Source of the DNA: Bacteroidota bacterium
GTDB lineage: Bacteria > Bacteroidota > Bacteroidia > Bacteroidales > WCHB1-69
NCBI GenBank assembly: GCA_023413895.1
Contig: JAEZOU010000063.1
Span: forward strand, 1 to 21,671
DNA: 21,671 nucleotides
Reading direction: 5' to 3'
The position numbers were made by a program, and so were the translations under genes. Shown here in pieces: positions 1-6,974 of the stretch; position 1 is the stretch's first letter; the number at the start of each line of letters is the position of its first letter. Under the pieces are notes generated by a model. It was not told the origin of the DNA. It did no database searches and saw only the letters and a list, made by a program, of their open reading frames with translations.

Positions 1-2
1 GA

Positions 3-266
3 ACTGAACTTAGAGGAAATTTGGGAAAACTGGGAAATGATGTTTGTTTGGGAGAAGCAAGAGTAATAGCATATCAGCAACCATTTGCAGTTGCCACAAT
101 CCTCGCCCATTACTATTGGAGGCCTAACGAAACGGTAACAACAAATGGTCGGCGCACAGTGTATAAAACAGGAGATTATATCGTTTTAGTGGTAACCGAT
201 AATTATGGCTGCAAAGTTGAGGATATGATTAATGTCGGGTTCCTCAATACACCCACTGCTCGATAA
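3..266 (+). CDS. C-terminal end of a surface protein with PKD-like domain (5' partial)
   Basis: The frame is open from the left edge, so this is the 3' end of a longer gene and the apparent TTG start inside it is not real. The visible 87 residues contain the pattern LGNDVCLGE, then a YYW segment, then GDYIVLVVTDNYGC. Bacteroidetes PKD-like/SprB-type surface repeats show the same order (LGxDxxLCxGE, YxWS, GxYxVxVTDxxGC). The protein is therefore probably exported and built from immunoglobulin-like modules. No T9SS sorting domain follows: the frame ends shortly after the domain with NTPTAR. The size and function of the whole protein cannot be judged. Confidence 0.6.
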   Translation, partial: TELRGNLGKLGNDVCLGEARVIAYQQPFAVATILAHYYWRPNETVTTNGRRTVYKTGDYIVLVVTDNYGCKVEDMINVGFLNTPTAR

Positions 267-379
267 TAGAACCGAACCTACCGCCGACAACCAAATCCAC
301 TACTTAAAATTGGTAAAACAATAAAATCTAGAGGGTAATTTATCCTCTGAGATTGGAAAAATATTGAGTGAAGTAAAAT

Positions 380-590
380 GCACTTGCGCAGGAGCAAGAT
401 TGAGCGCATAGCGGCTGCGCAAGGGATAGAAGCGGTTATGAGCCGCGGATTAAGGATTTGGAAATTAGTGTTTAATGTTTAGAATTTGGATTTAGGGAAA
501 GATTGAAGCGAGCGAAAGAGCGGCGAAATTTGAGCGGATAGCCCGACGGCGAGCGGGCGGCTTCGGGCGGTGGAAAGAGCCGATGCGCCC
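380..590. repeat. GC-rich hairpin-dense intergenic element
   Basis: This stretch lies in an otherwise AT-rich 440-base gap without an ORF of coding appearance. Inverted pairs include CTTGC 383-387 with GCAAG 394-398, GCGGCT 411-416 with AGCCGC 441-446, and GCCCG 541-545 with CGGGC 554-558. The GC content is plainly higher than in the flanking genes. It resembles dispersed REP-like intergenic elements, but with a single copy in view the repeat status is an inference. Confidence 0.4.
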
Positions 591-616
591 AAATAAAAAA
601 AAAGCGTAGCAGAACA

Positions 617-648
617 ATTGCAAATATCAAAAATTATATTTACTTTTG
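617..648 (+). promoter_or_regulatory. Bacteroidetes-type promoter for the ior operon
   Basis: TACTTTTG at 641-648 matches the Bacteroidetes -7 box TAnnTTTG. A TTG at 618-620 sits 20 bases upstream, the usual distance for the -33 element. It lies about 60 bases before the iorA start codon, and no other good match exists in the gap. Confidence 0.6.
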
Positions 649-708
649 TAACCTCTTTAAAGGAGAAAAATTTAAACTATAATTCATTATAAATAAAACA
701 GATAAGAA

Positions 709-2307
709 ATGCAAAAGTTATTATTATTAGGAGATGAGGCGATAGCTCAAGCTGCTCTTGACGCTGGTTTATCTGGAGTTTATGCTTATCCAGGAACCCC
801 ATCAACGGAAATTATGGAATATGTACAACGTTCCAAACAAGCAGAAGCAGGAAATGTACACAGAAAATGGTCTGCTAATGAAAAAACCGCTATGGAAGCT
901 GCTATTGGTATGTCATACGCTGGCAAACGCGCCATTGTTTGTATGAAACACGTAGGTTTGAACGTAGCAGCTGACCCATTTATGAATAGTGCTATTACAG
1001 GCGCAAACGGTGGTTTAATTGTATTAGTTGCCGATGACCCCTCAATGCACTCTTCACAAGATGAGCAAGACTCTCGCTACTACGCACGTTTTGCACAAAT
1101 TCCTTACGTAGAGCCATCTAACCAACAAGAAGCTTACGACCTTACCCATTTCGCATTTGAACTTTCTGAACGTCTTCACACACCTGTATTGATGCGTGTA
1201 ACCACTCGTTTGGCACACTCTCGCGCTGGCGTTGTAACTCGTGAATGCCGTCCACAAAACGAAATCAATCTTTGTAGCAATCCTAAACAATTCATTCTAC
1301 TTCCTGCAAATGCAAGAAGACAATATGTAGAGTTGATTGAAAAGAATGTTGAATTTATCAAGTCATCAGAAACATCTGGTAACAACAAATACATTGATGG
1401 TACAGACAAATCAATGGGTATCATTGCCAGCGGTATTGCTTACAACTACCTAATGGAGAACTATCCAGACAGAAATTGTCCATATCCAGTATTGAAGATT
1501 ACCCAATATCCACTTCCAACTGCTATGATTGAGAAGATGGCAGACGAATGCGAAAGTATTTTGGTTGCTGAAGAGGGTTATCCACTTATTGAAGAACAAC
1601 TTAGAGGCATTTTAGATCGTGGCATACGCGTAAAAGGTCGTTTAGATGGTACACTTCCACGCGTTGGCGAGTTGAATCCTAACTTCTTGGCAGTAGCATT
1701 AGGCATGGCAGACCCACATGGTGCTCCAGTTCCAGAAATCGTAGCTCCACGTCCACCAGCACTTTGCGTAGGTTGTCCTCACATTGACTCTTACAATGCA
1801 TTGAACGAAGCGATGGAACCATACGGAAAAGGAAAAGTTTTCTCTGATATTGGTTGTTACACTTTGGGTGCACTTCCTCCATTCAACGCAATCTACTCTA
1901 CTGTTGATATGGGAGCTTCTATCACCATGGCAAAAGGTGCTACTGATGCTGGCCTTACCCCTTGCGTTGCTGTTATCGGTGACTCAACCTTTACCCACAG
2001 TGGTATGACCTCTTTGTTGGATGCTGTAATCGAACAAACCCCTATTACAGTGCTTATTCTTGACAACAGCACAACAGGTATGACAGGCGGACAAGAGTCT
2101 CACGCATTAGGTCGCTTGATCTCTATCTGTAAAGGTCTTGGCGTTGAAGAGGAGCATATCCGTGTTATCAAACCTCTTGCTAACCAACACGAAGCAAACG
2201 TTAAGGTTATCAGCGAAGAGCTTGCATACCAAGGTGTTTCTGTTATCATTCCACAAAGAGAATGTATCCAAACCCTCAGTCGTAGAGTTAAAGCAAAAAA
2301 ACAATAA
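709..2307 (+). CDS. iorA: Indolepyruvate ferredoxin oxidoreductase alpha subunit, short form
   Basis: This is the thiamine-diphosphate-dependent catalytic subunit that oxidises aryl pyruvates (indolepyruvate, phenylpyruvate) to aryl-acetyl-CoA in the cytosol. The N-terminal pyrimidine-binding half starts with the family signature around YPGTPSTEI (residues 27-35). CVGCPH lies at 353-358, and the ThDP/Mg-binding segment runs from GDS at 424-426 to the DNS near 452-454. At 532 residues it is shorter than the classical IorA of about 600. It stops at residues QTLSRRVKAKKQ, without the C-terminal 2x[4Fe-4S] ferredoxin domain and its CxxCxxCxxxC motifs. Short forms are, as far as I recall, common in Bacteroidetes. 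It opens a four-gene operon, and iorB follows after 20 bases. Family assignment is secure; substrate is inferred from family. Confidence 0.92.
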   Translation: MQKLLLLGDEAIAQAALDAGLSGVYAYPGTPSTEIMEYVQRSKQAEAGNVHRKWSANEKTAMEAAIGMSYAGKRAIVCMKHVGLNVAADPFMNSAITGANGGLIVLVADDPSMHSSQDEQDSRYYARFAQIPYVEPSNQQEAYDLTHFAFELSERLHTPVLMRVTTRLAHSRAGVVTRECRPQNEINLCSNPKQFILLPANARRQYVELIEKNVEFIKSSETSGNNKYIDGTDKSMGIIASGIAYNYLMENYPDRNCPYPVLKITQYPLPTAMIEKMADECESILVAEEGYPLIEEQLRGILDRGIRVKGRLDGTLPRVGELNPNFLAVALGMADPHGAPVPEIVAPRPPALCVGCPHIDSYNALNEAMEPYGKGKVFSDIGCYTLGALPPFNAIYSTVDMGASITMAKGATDAGLTPCVAVIGDSTFTHSGMTSLLDAVIEQTPITVLILDNSTTGMTGGQESHALGRLISICKGLGVEEEHIRVIKPLANQHEANVKVISEELAYQGVSVIIPQRECIQTLSRRVKAKKQ

Positions 2308-2327
2308 CAATATAAAAAAGAGAAATA

Positions 2328-2909
2328 ATGAAAATAGACATTATATTAGCCGGAGTTGGAGGACAAGGTATTCTATCAATCGCCTCTATCATTGGTCAAG
2401 CAGCGGTAAAAAAAGGATTGTATCTTAAACAAGCAGAAGTTCACGGAATGAGCCAACGTGGTGGTGATGTACAATCACACCTTCGTTTAGCAGACCACGA
2501 AATTGCTTCTGACCTTATCCCATTTGGAAAAGCAGACCTTATCATCTCTGTTGAACCAATGGAATCATTACGTTATTTACCATACGCATCTCCTGAATGT
2601 TGGGTAGTTACCAACGACCAACCATTCATCAACATTAAAAACTATCCTGAAGAGGAAACTTTGAAAGCTGAATTGCAAAAACTACCTCGCAAAGTGGTTA
2701 TTAATGCTGACAAAATTGCTACTGACTTAGGTTCTGCAAGATCTGCAAATATGGTAATTTTGGGTGCAACATCTCCATTTATTCAAATGGAAGTATCTGA
2801 GTTAGAAGATGCTATTCGCGAAACTTTTGCACGCAAAGGCGAAGCAATCGTTGAGACCAACTTAGCATGTTTCCGCGCAGGACGTAAATTCGCAGAAGAA
2901 AATAAATAA
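2328..2909 (+). CDS. iorB: Indolepyruvate oxidoreductase beta subunit
   Basis: This is the small partner of IorA, belonging to the gamma-domain family of 2-oxoacid:ferredoxin oxidoreductases, which completes the active site and binds CoA. The N-terminus has the glycine-rich GVGGQGIL at residues 9-16, followed by HGMSQRGGDV near 39-48; both are hallmarks of the family. The length of 193 residues is normal. The gene starts 20 bases after iorA and ends 15 bases before the dsrC-like gene, so all are probably on one transcript. The protein has no iron-sulfur motif, so the visible IorAB pair has no ferredoxin-type electron exit of its own. Confidence 0.92.
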   Translation: MKIDIILAGVGGQGILSIASIIGQAAVKKGLYLKQAEVHGMSQRGGDVQSHLRLADHEIASDLIPFGKADLIISVEPMESLRYLPYASPECWVVTNDQPFINIKNYPEEETLKAELQKLPRKVVINADKIATDLGSARSANMVILGATSPFIQMEVSELEDAIRETFARKGEAIVETNLACFRAGRKFAEENK

Positions 2910-2924
2910 TCAAAAATTACGACT

Positions 2925-3242
2925 ATGGCTCAAATAGAAATTGATGGCAGAACTTTTGAAGTAGATGGTGATGGTTTCTTGACCGACCCTTCCATTTGGA
3001 ATGATGAAGTAGCTGCACTAATCGCTAAGAGCGATGATATTAACGAACTCACCGAGCAACATTGGGCAATTATCCGTGTAATTCGCGCTAATTTTGAAGA
3101 AACAGGTATGGCTCCAATGATCCGCAAAATCTGCAAAGAAACAGGATTGAAACTGAAAGATATTTACGAACTCTTTCCGTTAGGACCTGCTCGCGGAGCT
3201 TGTCGCGTGGCTGGTCTTCCTAAACCTGATGGATGTGTATAA
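2925..3242 (+). CDS. dsrC: DsrC/TusE family sulfur-carrier protein with both redox cysteines
   Basis: The 105-residue protein ends in the flexible C-terminal arm of the DsrC/DsvC/TusE family. Cys93 (in GPARGACRV) and the penultimate Cys104 (in PKPDGCV) are 11 residues apart, exactly the spacing of CysB and CysA in true DsrC. TusE, the tRNA 2-thiouridine relay protein, keeps only the last one. DsrC carries sulfur as a trisulfide or cycles between thiol and disulfide, delivering electrons from or to the membrane complex DsrMKJOP. No dsrAB sulfite reductase is visible here. Its place between iorAB and a haem-type membrane subunit suggests a redox-shuttle role. A TusE-like role remains possible. 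Confidence 0.88.
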   Translation: MAQIEIDGRTFEVDGDGFLTDPSIWNDEVAALIAKSDDINELTEQHWAIIRVIRANFEETGMAPMIRKICKETGLKLKDIYELFPLGPARGACRVAGLPKPDGCV

Positions 3243-3258
3243 TCTTTATTATTAGAAT

Positions 3259-3924
3259 ATGAAAGTAATTACAATTGTAGCTCTTGTAGCCCTTGCGTTT
3301 TGCATCTTCGCATGCCTCTGCCACTTTTTCCGCATTATCCGATTGGGCAAACCTAATGACTTAGCGGAACATTCTGGAAGTGTTGCGAAAGGGGTTGTTT
3401 ATGCAAACACCCAAGCGATGATGCCCCAAAATAAAGAATCCGCTTATCGACATCTGCCTACTTACGCTGCAGGAATGATTTTCCATTTGGGAACATTCCT
3501 TACAATGCTACTCTTTGTGCTATCACTTTTCAAACCAGTGATGGAGTTCTTTATGAGCCAACAAATTATCTCGTTGCTCATTGGCATCTGTCTTGCAGTC
3601 GGAACTGTTTGCGGGGTTGCATTATTTATCAAAAGAGGAATTTCAAAAGATCTTCAGCCCATCTCCAATGTTGACGACTATATCTCCAACGCATTCACAA
3701 CCCTATTTCAGGCGTGCGCTATGCTAACCTTTTTCGCCATGGGTTTTGGCTGTTCCAATCTTTTCTTTTTCAAGAGTTATGCCGCATTTCATTTAGCTGC
3801 TACCCTACTCTTCCTCTACCTTCCTTTTGGAAAACTGAGACACGTTGTATATTACTTTGCTGCACGATACCATTTGGGCTTTTTCTACGGCAGTCGCAAC
3901 ACGTGGCCGCCCAAGAAAGCATAA
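3259..3924 (+). CDS. NarI/DsrM-like membrane subunit, putative b-type cytochrome
   Basis: The 221-residue protein has about five membrane segments: residues 1-27, 69-91, 103-124, 145-166 and 174-190. Histidines lie where the nitrate-reductase gamma/DsrM family binds two b haems. His65 and His76 are 11 apart at the start of the second segment, and His178 and His195 are 17 apart, with PFGKLRH after the last segment. The NarI pairs have nearly the same spacing. The gene starts 16 bases after dsrC and ends the operon. In sulfur bacteria DsrM with its soluble partner DsrK acts on DsrC. No DsrK-like CCG-domain gene is visible here. The haem assignment is from spacing only. Confidence 0.65.
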   Translation: MKVITIVALVALAFCIFACLCHFFRIIRLGKPNDLAEHSGSVAKGVVYANTQAMMPQNKESAYRHLPTYAAGMIFHLGTFLTMLLFVLSLFKPVMEFFMSQQIISLLIGICLAVGTVCGVALFIKRGISKDLQPISNVDDYISNAFTTLFQACAMLTFFAMGFGCSNLFFFKSYAAFHLAATLLFLYLPFGKLRHVVYYFAARYHLGFFYGSRNTWPPKKA

Positions 3925-3930
3925 ACAAAG

Positions 3931-3967
3931 AAAAGTGAGATCAGCAATGGTCTCACTTTTTTTATAT
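3931..3967 (+). terminator. Rho-independent terminator of the ior-dsrC operon
   Basis: AAAAGTGAGA (3931-3940) and TCTCACTTTT (3951-3960) form a perfect 10-base-pair stem around a 10-base loop, followed by more T residues on the + strand. It sits 7 bases after the stop codon of the membrane subunit. Confidence 0.85.
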
Positions 3968-3969
3968 TT

Positions 3970-4104
3970 AGAAGTTTTATCTTATCAGAAAACTGCATAA
4001 ACTCACAAACCAAGTGCGGGAAGTATCGAGAGTCCCCGAATTCAGACTGTACGATAAGTTTGAATTGATTTTCCAAGCGGCTGAATTAAAAACTGTGGCT
4101 ATAT
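3970..4104 (+). pseudogene. Possible remnant of a small coding region
   Basis: The 505-base gap between the operon terminator and the kinase gene has no intact gene. On the + strand, one frame from about 3970 reads a coding-like peptide containing RKLHKLTNQV, VPEFRLYDKFELIFQ and AAELKTVAI before TGA at 4102-4104. A second frame then reads GIPLLRFDSTGKYP up to a TAA near 4203. Neither has a convincing start. The wording faintly recalls the C-terminal part of PD-(D/E)XK (Rpn) transposase-type proteins, but I would not assign it. AAAATAGGT (4236-4244) and ACCTATTTT (4301-4309) form an inverted pair further on. Confidence 0.2.
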
Positions 4105-4416
4105 GAATAGGAATTCCGCTATTGAGATTCGATAGTACGGGGAAATATCCTACTTATAACCAGCTCCATAATCATATTATCGCCATCTTCAAGATAAAAT
4201 TCTAAACATTAAGAAAATGACGTTGAATTGAGAAGAAAATAGGTTCCATCATTAACATTCGATGTAGCATACGCGTCACAGATAGAAATTCATCAATAGG
4301 ACCTATTTTAGAAAACAATTATCCGCAATATATTTCACATCAAAATATAAGTAAAATATTTGCAATAACTTTTCATCCAAAACAAAAAAAACAGCTCCAA
4401 ATTCTACAAAAAGTTG

Positions 4417-4424
4417 TATTTTTG
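4417..4424 (+). promoter_or_regulatory. -7 box for the kinase gene
   Basis: TATTTTTG matches TAnnTTTG and lies 48 bases before the start codon of the kinase gene. No clear -33 TTTG is seen at the usual distance, so the promoter is plausible rather than certain. Confidence 0.45.
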
Positions 4425-4471
4425 CATTTTAATTATTAATTTCCCTCTGCATTAAGACAGCAAAACACTTT

Positions 4472-5779
4472 ATGACAATCGAGCAGGAGAATATATCATC
4501 TTCAGGTTTTATCACATCTTCGTTTGAGAACATCTCAGATTCGTTTACCGACTTCTCTGAAATTCCATCACAGGGTTTTAATCAACTTTTTAAAGCGAAA
4601 CGTCATGGACAGTGGTTTGTTCTAAAAGGATTAAAGCCCGAATATCAACAAAACACCCTATATAAAGAGCTTCTTTCCAAAGAGTATGATTTAGGAATAC
4701 AATTTAAGCATCCCCATATTATTCAAACATTCAACAAAGAAACCCACCATCCCATTGTGGGGCCTTGCTTGGTGATGGAATATGTTGATGGTTGCACACT
4801 GAAAGAGTTTCTAAAACGAAATCCATCGCGCAAAAAAAGGCTGAAGATTGTACGGGAAATCTTGTCTGCGCTCTCCTATTTTCACAGCTTACAGATTATC
4901 CATCGTGACCTTAAGCCTGAAAACATTATGATTACGCACAATGGCAACAACGTAAAAATCATAGACTTCGGTTTGGCAGACAACGTCATGTACGCAGTTT
5001 TGAAACAACCTGCAGGTACTAATAAATATATGCCACCGGAACAGATTTCGGGCGATGTACCGTTAGATTGTCGCGCAGACATCTACGCATTTGGCATTAT
5101 TCTTAGGCAGATTTTTCCCAACGAATTTAGGGCAATCTATCGGAAAGCGACTCAAAAAAACCGCGAAAAACGATTCGACAATGCAGAAGAGATTGCCAAT
5201 CTTTTAGTTCGCCGACAATATTTCAAACCACTTCTACCACTTTTTTATGTACTGTTAGTCAGCATTACCATAGGTAGCCTCATTATAATACTCAATCCAA
5301 GGAGCGCAAAACCCTCTCCAGACAAACCGATTGAAACCTCTGATACAGTTAGAAACGATTCCTCAGAGAGCAATAAAGATAGCGAAATCATAGCAAAAGA
5401 TAGCATTTCGAATAGTGAAATTAAGAGCACAAACAAAGCGTTAGAGACGGATATTAACAATGAAGGTGAGAATCTATTAAGCCAACTTGAAAATACAATT
5501 AACAAGATTGGAGAAATTTACAATTCTCTATACGACTATTATATTGCATATCCCAATTATCAACACGAAGATATTGAAAGGCTTATTGAATTAGAAAACC
5601 AATTCAACCAAGAATGCAGCAATCTGGAAACTCTCTCGAAAAAGATTTACAGATTAAAAGATGAGGGAAAATTAACGGATGAGCAGTTGACTCAACTACA
5701 TGTAATTGAAGTATATACATCACAAATTATGACTGCCTACTTAGAACTCTACGCAACCCTTGAAGGGGTTATACATTGA
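4472..5779 (+). CDS. Membrane-anchored Ser/Thr protein kinase
   Basis: This is a Hanks-type kinase of 435 residues. The domain spans about residues 35-250, with the ATP-binding lysine in VLKG (Lys52), a likely helix-C glutamate near Glu71, the catalytic loop HRDLKPEN at 144-151, DFG at 165-167 and the MPPE form of the APE motif at 187-190. The glycine-rich loop is degenerate (SQGFNQLF). One transmembrane helix (about 254-275) follows, then a Ser/Lys-rich linker and a roughly 100-residue acidic, probably coiled-coil tail outside the membrane. There are no PASTA repeats, so any sensed signal is unknown. It appears monocistronic, with its own -7 box and a hairpin downstream. No phosphatase neighbour is seen. 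Confidence 0.88.
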   Translation: MTIEQENISSSGFITSSFENISDSFTDFSEIPSQGFNQLFKAKRHGQWFVLKGLKPEYQQNTLYKELLSKEYDLGIQFKHPHIIQTFNKETHHPIVGPCLVMEYVDGCTLKEFLKRNPSRKKRLKIVREILSALSYFHSLQIIHRDLKPENIMITHNGNNVKIIDFGLADNVMYAVLKQPAGTNKYMPPEQISGDVPLDCRADIYAFGIILRQIFPNEFRAIYRKATQKNREKRFDNAEEIANLLVRRQYFKPLLPLFYVLLVSITIGSLIIILNPRSAKPSPDKPIETSDTVRNDSSESNKDSEIIAKDSISNSEIKSTNKALETDINNEGENLLSQLENTINKIGEIYNSLYDYYIAYPNYQHEDIERLIELENQFNQECSNLETLSKKIYRLKDEGKLTDEQLTQLHVIEVYTSQIMTAYLELYATLEGVIH

Positions 5780-5864
5780 TAAATTCTATCATCTTCACAC
5801 TCCTATTATCCTCTCAACATTCTCATTCGCCATTATTATCCATTATAGAGAAATAAAAAAGGCC

Positions 5865-5923
5865 GAACACACGAGTGTTCATAATAAGAACCCCGAAAGT
5901 TAGACAAAAAACTTTCGGGGTTC
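5865..5923. terminator. Bidirectional terminator between convergent genes
   Basis: GAACCCCGAAAGT (5888-5900) and ACTTTCGGGGTTC (5911-5923) make a perfect 13-base-pair stem with a 10-base A-rich loop. A smaller hairpin, GAACAC/GTGTTC (5865-5880), precedes it. The element lies between the + strand kinase gene and the - strand T9SS gene remnant, so it can stop transcription from both sides, although no long T tract follows on either strand. Confidence 0.65.
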
Positions 5924-5961
5924 ATATCTGAAAAAAATCAGCCATTTTATTGATTAGCGAT

Positions 5962-6888
5962 TTAAAAACTCATCACTGTTACTTTTCGTGCAGTTCCGCT
6001 ATCAACGCGAACGAGATAGGAACCTGAAACAGAAATCGGACAGCGAAGAATTTCGGGAGCATTTGTAAAACGATGTAATAATCTTCCAGTTACATCATAT
6101 ACGCTTATAGTACGTCCCTGTGCACCTTTAACAGTAAAAGAACCACGCTCTGCAAAAAGATACCATTGCAATTCTTCATGCTCCTCTACTCTTGTCGTGG
6201 AGAATTGCGCGGTAAAAATCATATCGTTAGAAAGCTCAATAGTACGAGGATTTTCCGTTGAACCATCACTCCACGTTAGAAAACGATAGCCTTCCAACGG
6301 AATTGCAGCAATCTCTACAGTTGTACCTTCGGGAAATTGTCCGCTTCCCGCAGCAATTCCTTTCGATATATCATCAGAAATTACTTGTAAATGGTAGTAG
6401 ATTAGCGGTTCCGTTATAGTATCGTAAACTGTAATGTAAGTTGTGTCGAATTGCCATTGTACTACGGTATCTATCTGCGTAATGTAAATAGTGTCATACA
6501 AAGTGATATAGGTTGTGTCGTGAACTGGAACGTAAGCAGTGTCATACAAAGTGATGTAAGTTGTGTCGTGAACTGGAATGTAAGTGGTATCATACAAAGT
6601 AATATAGGTTGTGTCGTGAACTGGAATGTAAGTGGTATCATGTAAAGTGATATAGGTTGTGTCATGAATGATACGAGTAGCAATATAGACCACACTATCC
6701 CATCCACTAAGTCTATCAATGCCATCAACACCGCCAGTTATTACGTTGCGCAGACGAAGCGGATATACTCCTGCATCATTGCTATCAATAGGGTGAAGAT
6801 TAAGGTGCATTACCGTTCCGCTATTACCATTTAGTGGCAGATTCTGCATAGATAAGAGCAATACACGCAGGGTTGAATCGTTAATTGA
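5962..6888 (-). pseudogene. 5'-truncated T9SS-secreted protein with DTTYI repeats and InlB-like domain
   Basis: The frame reads from a TAG at 6889-6891 without a plausible start or signal peptide. The first residues, with STLRVLLLS and LPLNGNSGTVMHLNL, already look like the middle of a beta-rich surface protein. Then follow about eight DTTYI-type octads (48-base DNA repeats), a divergent InlB B-repeat-like domain (EGTTVEIAAIPLEGYRFLTW to IFTAQF) and a C-terminal T9SS type A sorting domain with ISVYDVTGRLLHRF and GSYLVRV, ending KVTVMSF. The N-terminal part should lie at higher coordinates, where the AlbA gene now sits. It is therefore a gene broken at the left edge of the accessory island. 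An ATG or TTG near 6849-6861 could be called as a start but would give no export signal. Confidence 0.75.
6415..6663 (-). repeat. 48-base coding tandem repeats (DTTYI octads)
   Basis: Near-identical 48-base units encode HDTTYITLYDTTYIPV-type 16-mers, each made of two 8-residue half-repeats with the pattern xDTTYIxx. About three full units plus diverged half-units at the 6415 end are seen. They form a linker in the T9SS remnant and are a likely site for length change by slippage. Confidence 0.75.
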
Positions 6889-6914
6889 CTATTTTGACTA
6901 AATTATTCATTCAC

Positions 6915-6974
6915 ATGAGGCAAAAGAGACATTCCTGAATCATTCATGAGGCAATTGAGGCATTTATGATGCAA
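6915..6974. repeat. Short direct repeats at the left island edge
   Basis: ATGAGGCAA occurs at 6915-6923 and 6946-6954, and ATGATGCAA at 6966-6974, with a further GAGGCAT between the last two. They lie between the truncated T9SS frame and the stop codon of the AlbA gene. Their function is unknown; an attachment-site or scar role is speculative. Confidence 0.3.

Noticed and set aside
1054..2428. Several 60-100-codon frames on the other strand or in other frames inside iorA and iorB
   Set aside because: They lie wholly or mostly within well-identified genes and show no domain or signal of their own.
3885..4076. A 63-codon frame on the - strand
   Set aside because: It runs across the operon terminator and into the end of the membrane-subunit gene, with no promoter and no protein-like composition.
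6415..6663. Regular 48-base repeats as a CRISPR array
   Set aside because: The repeats are contiguous without unique spacers and keep one reading frame that encodes DTTYI octads.
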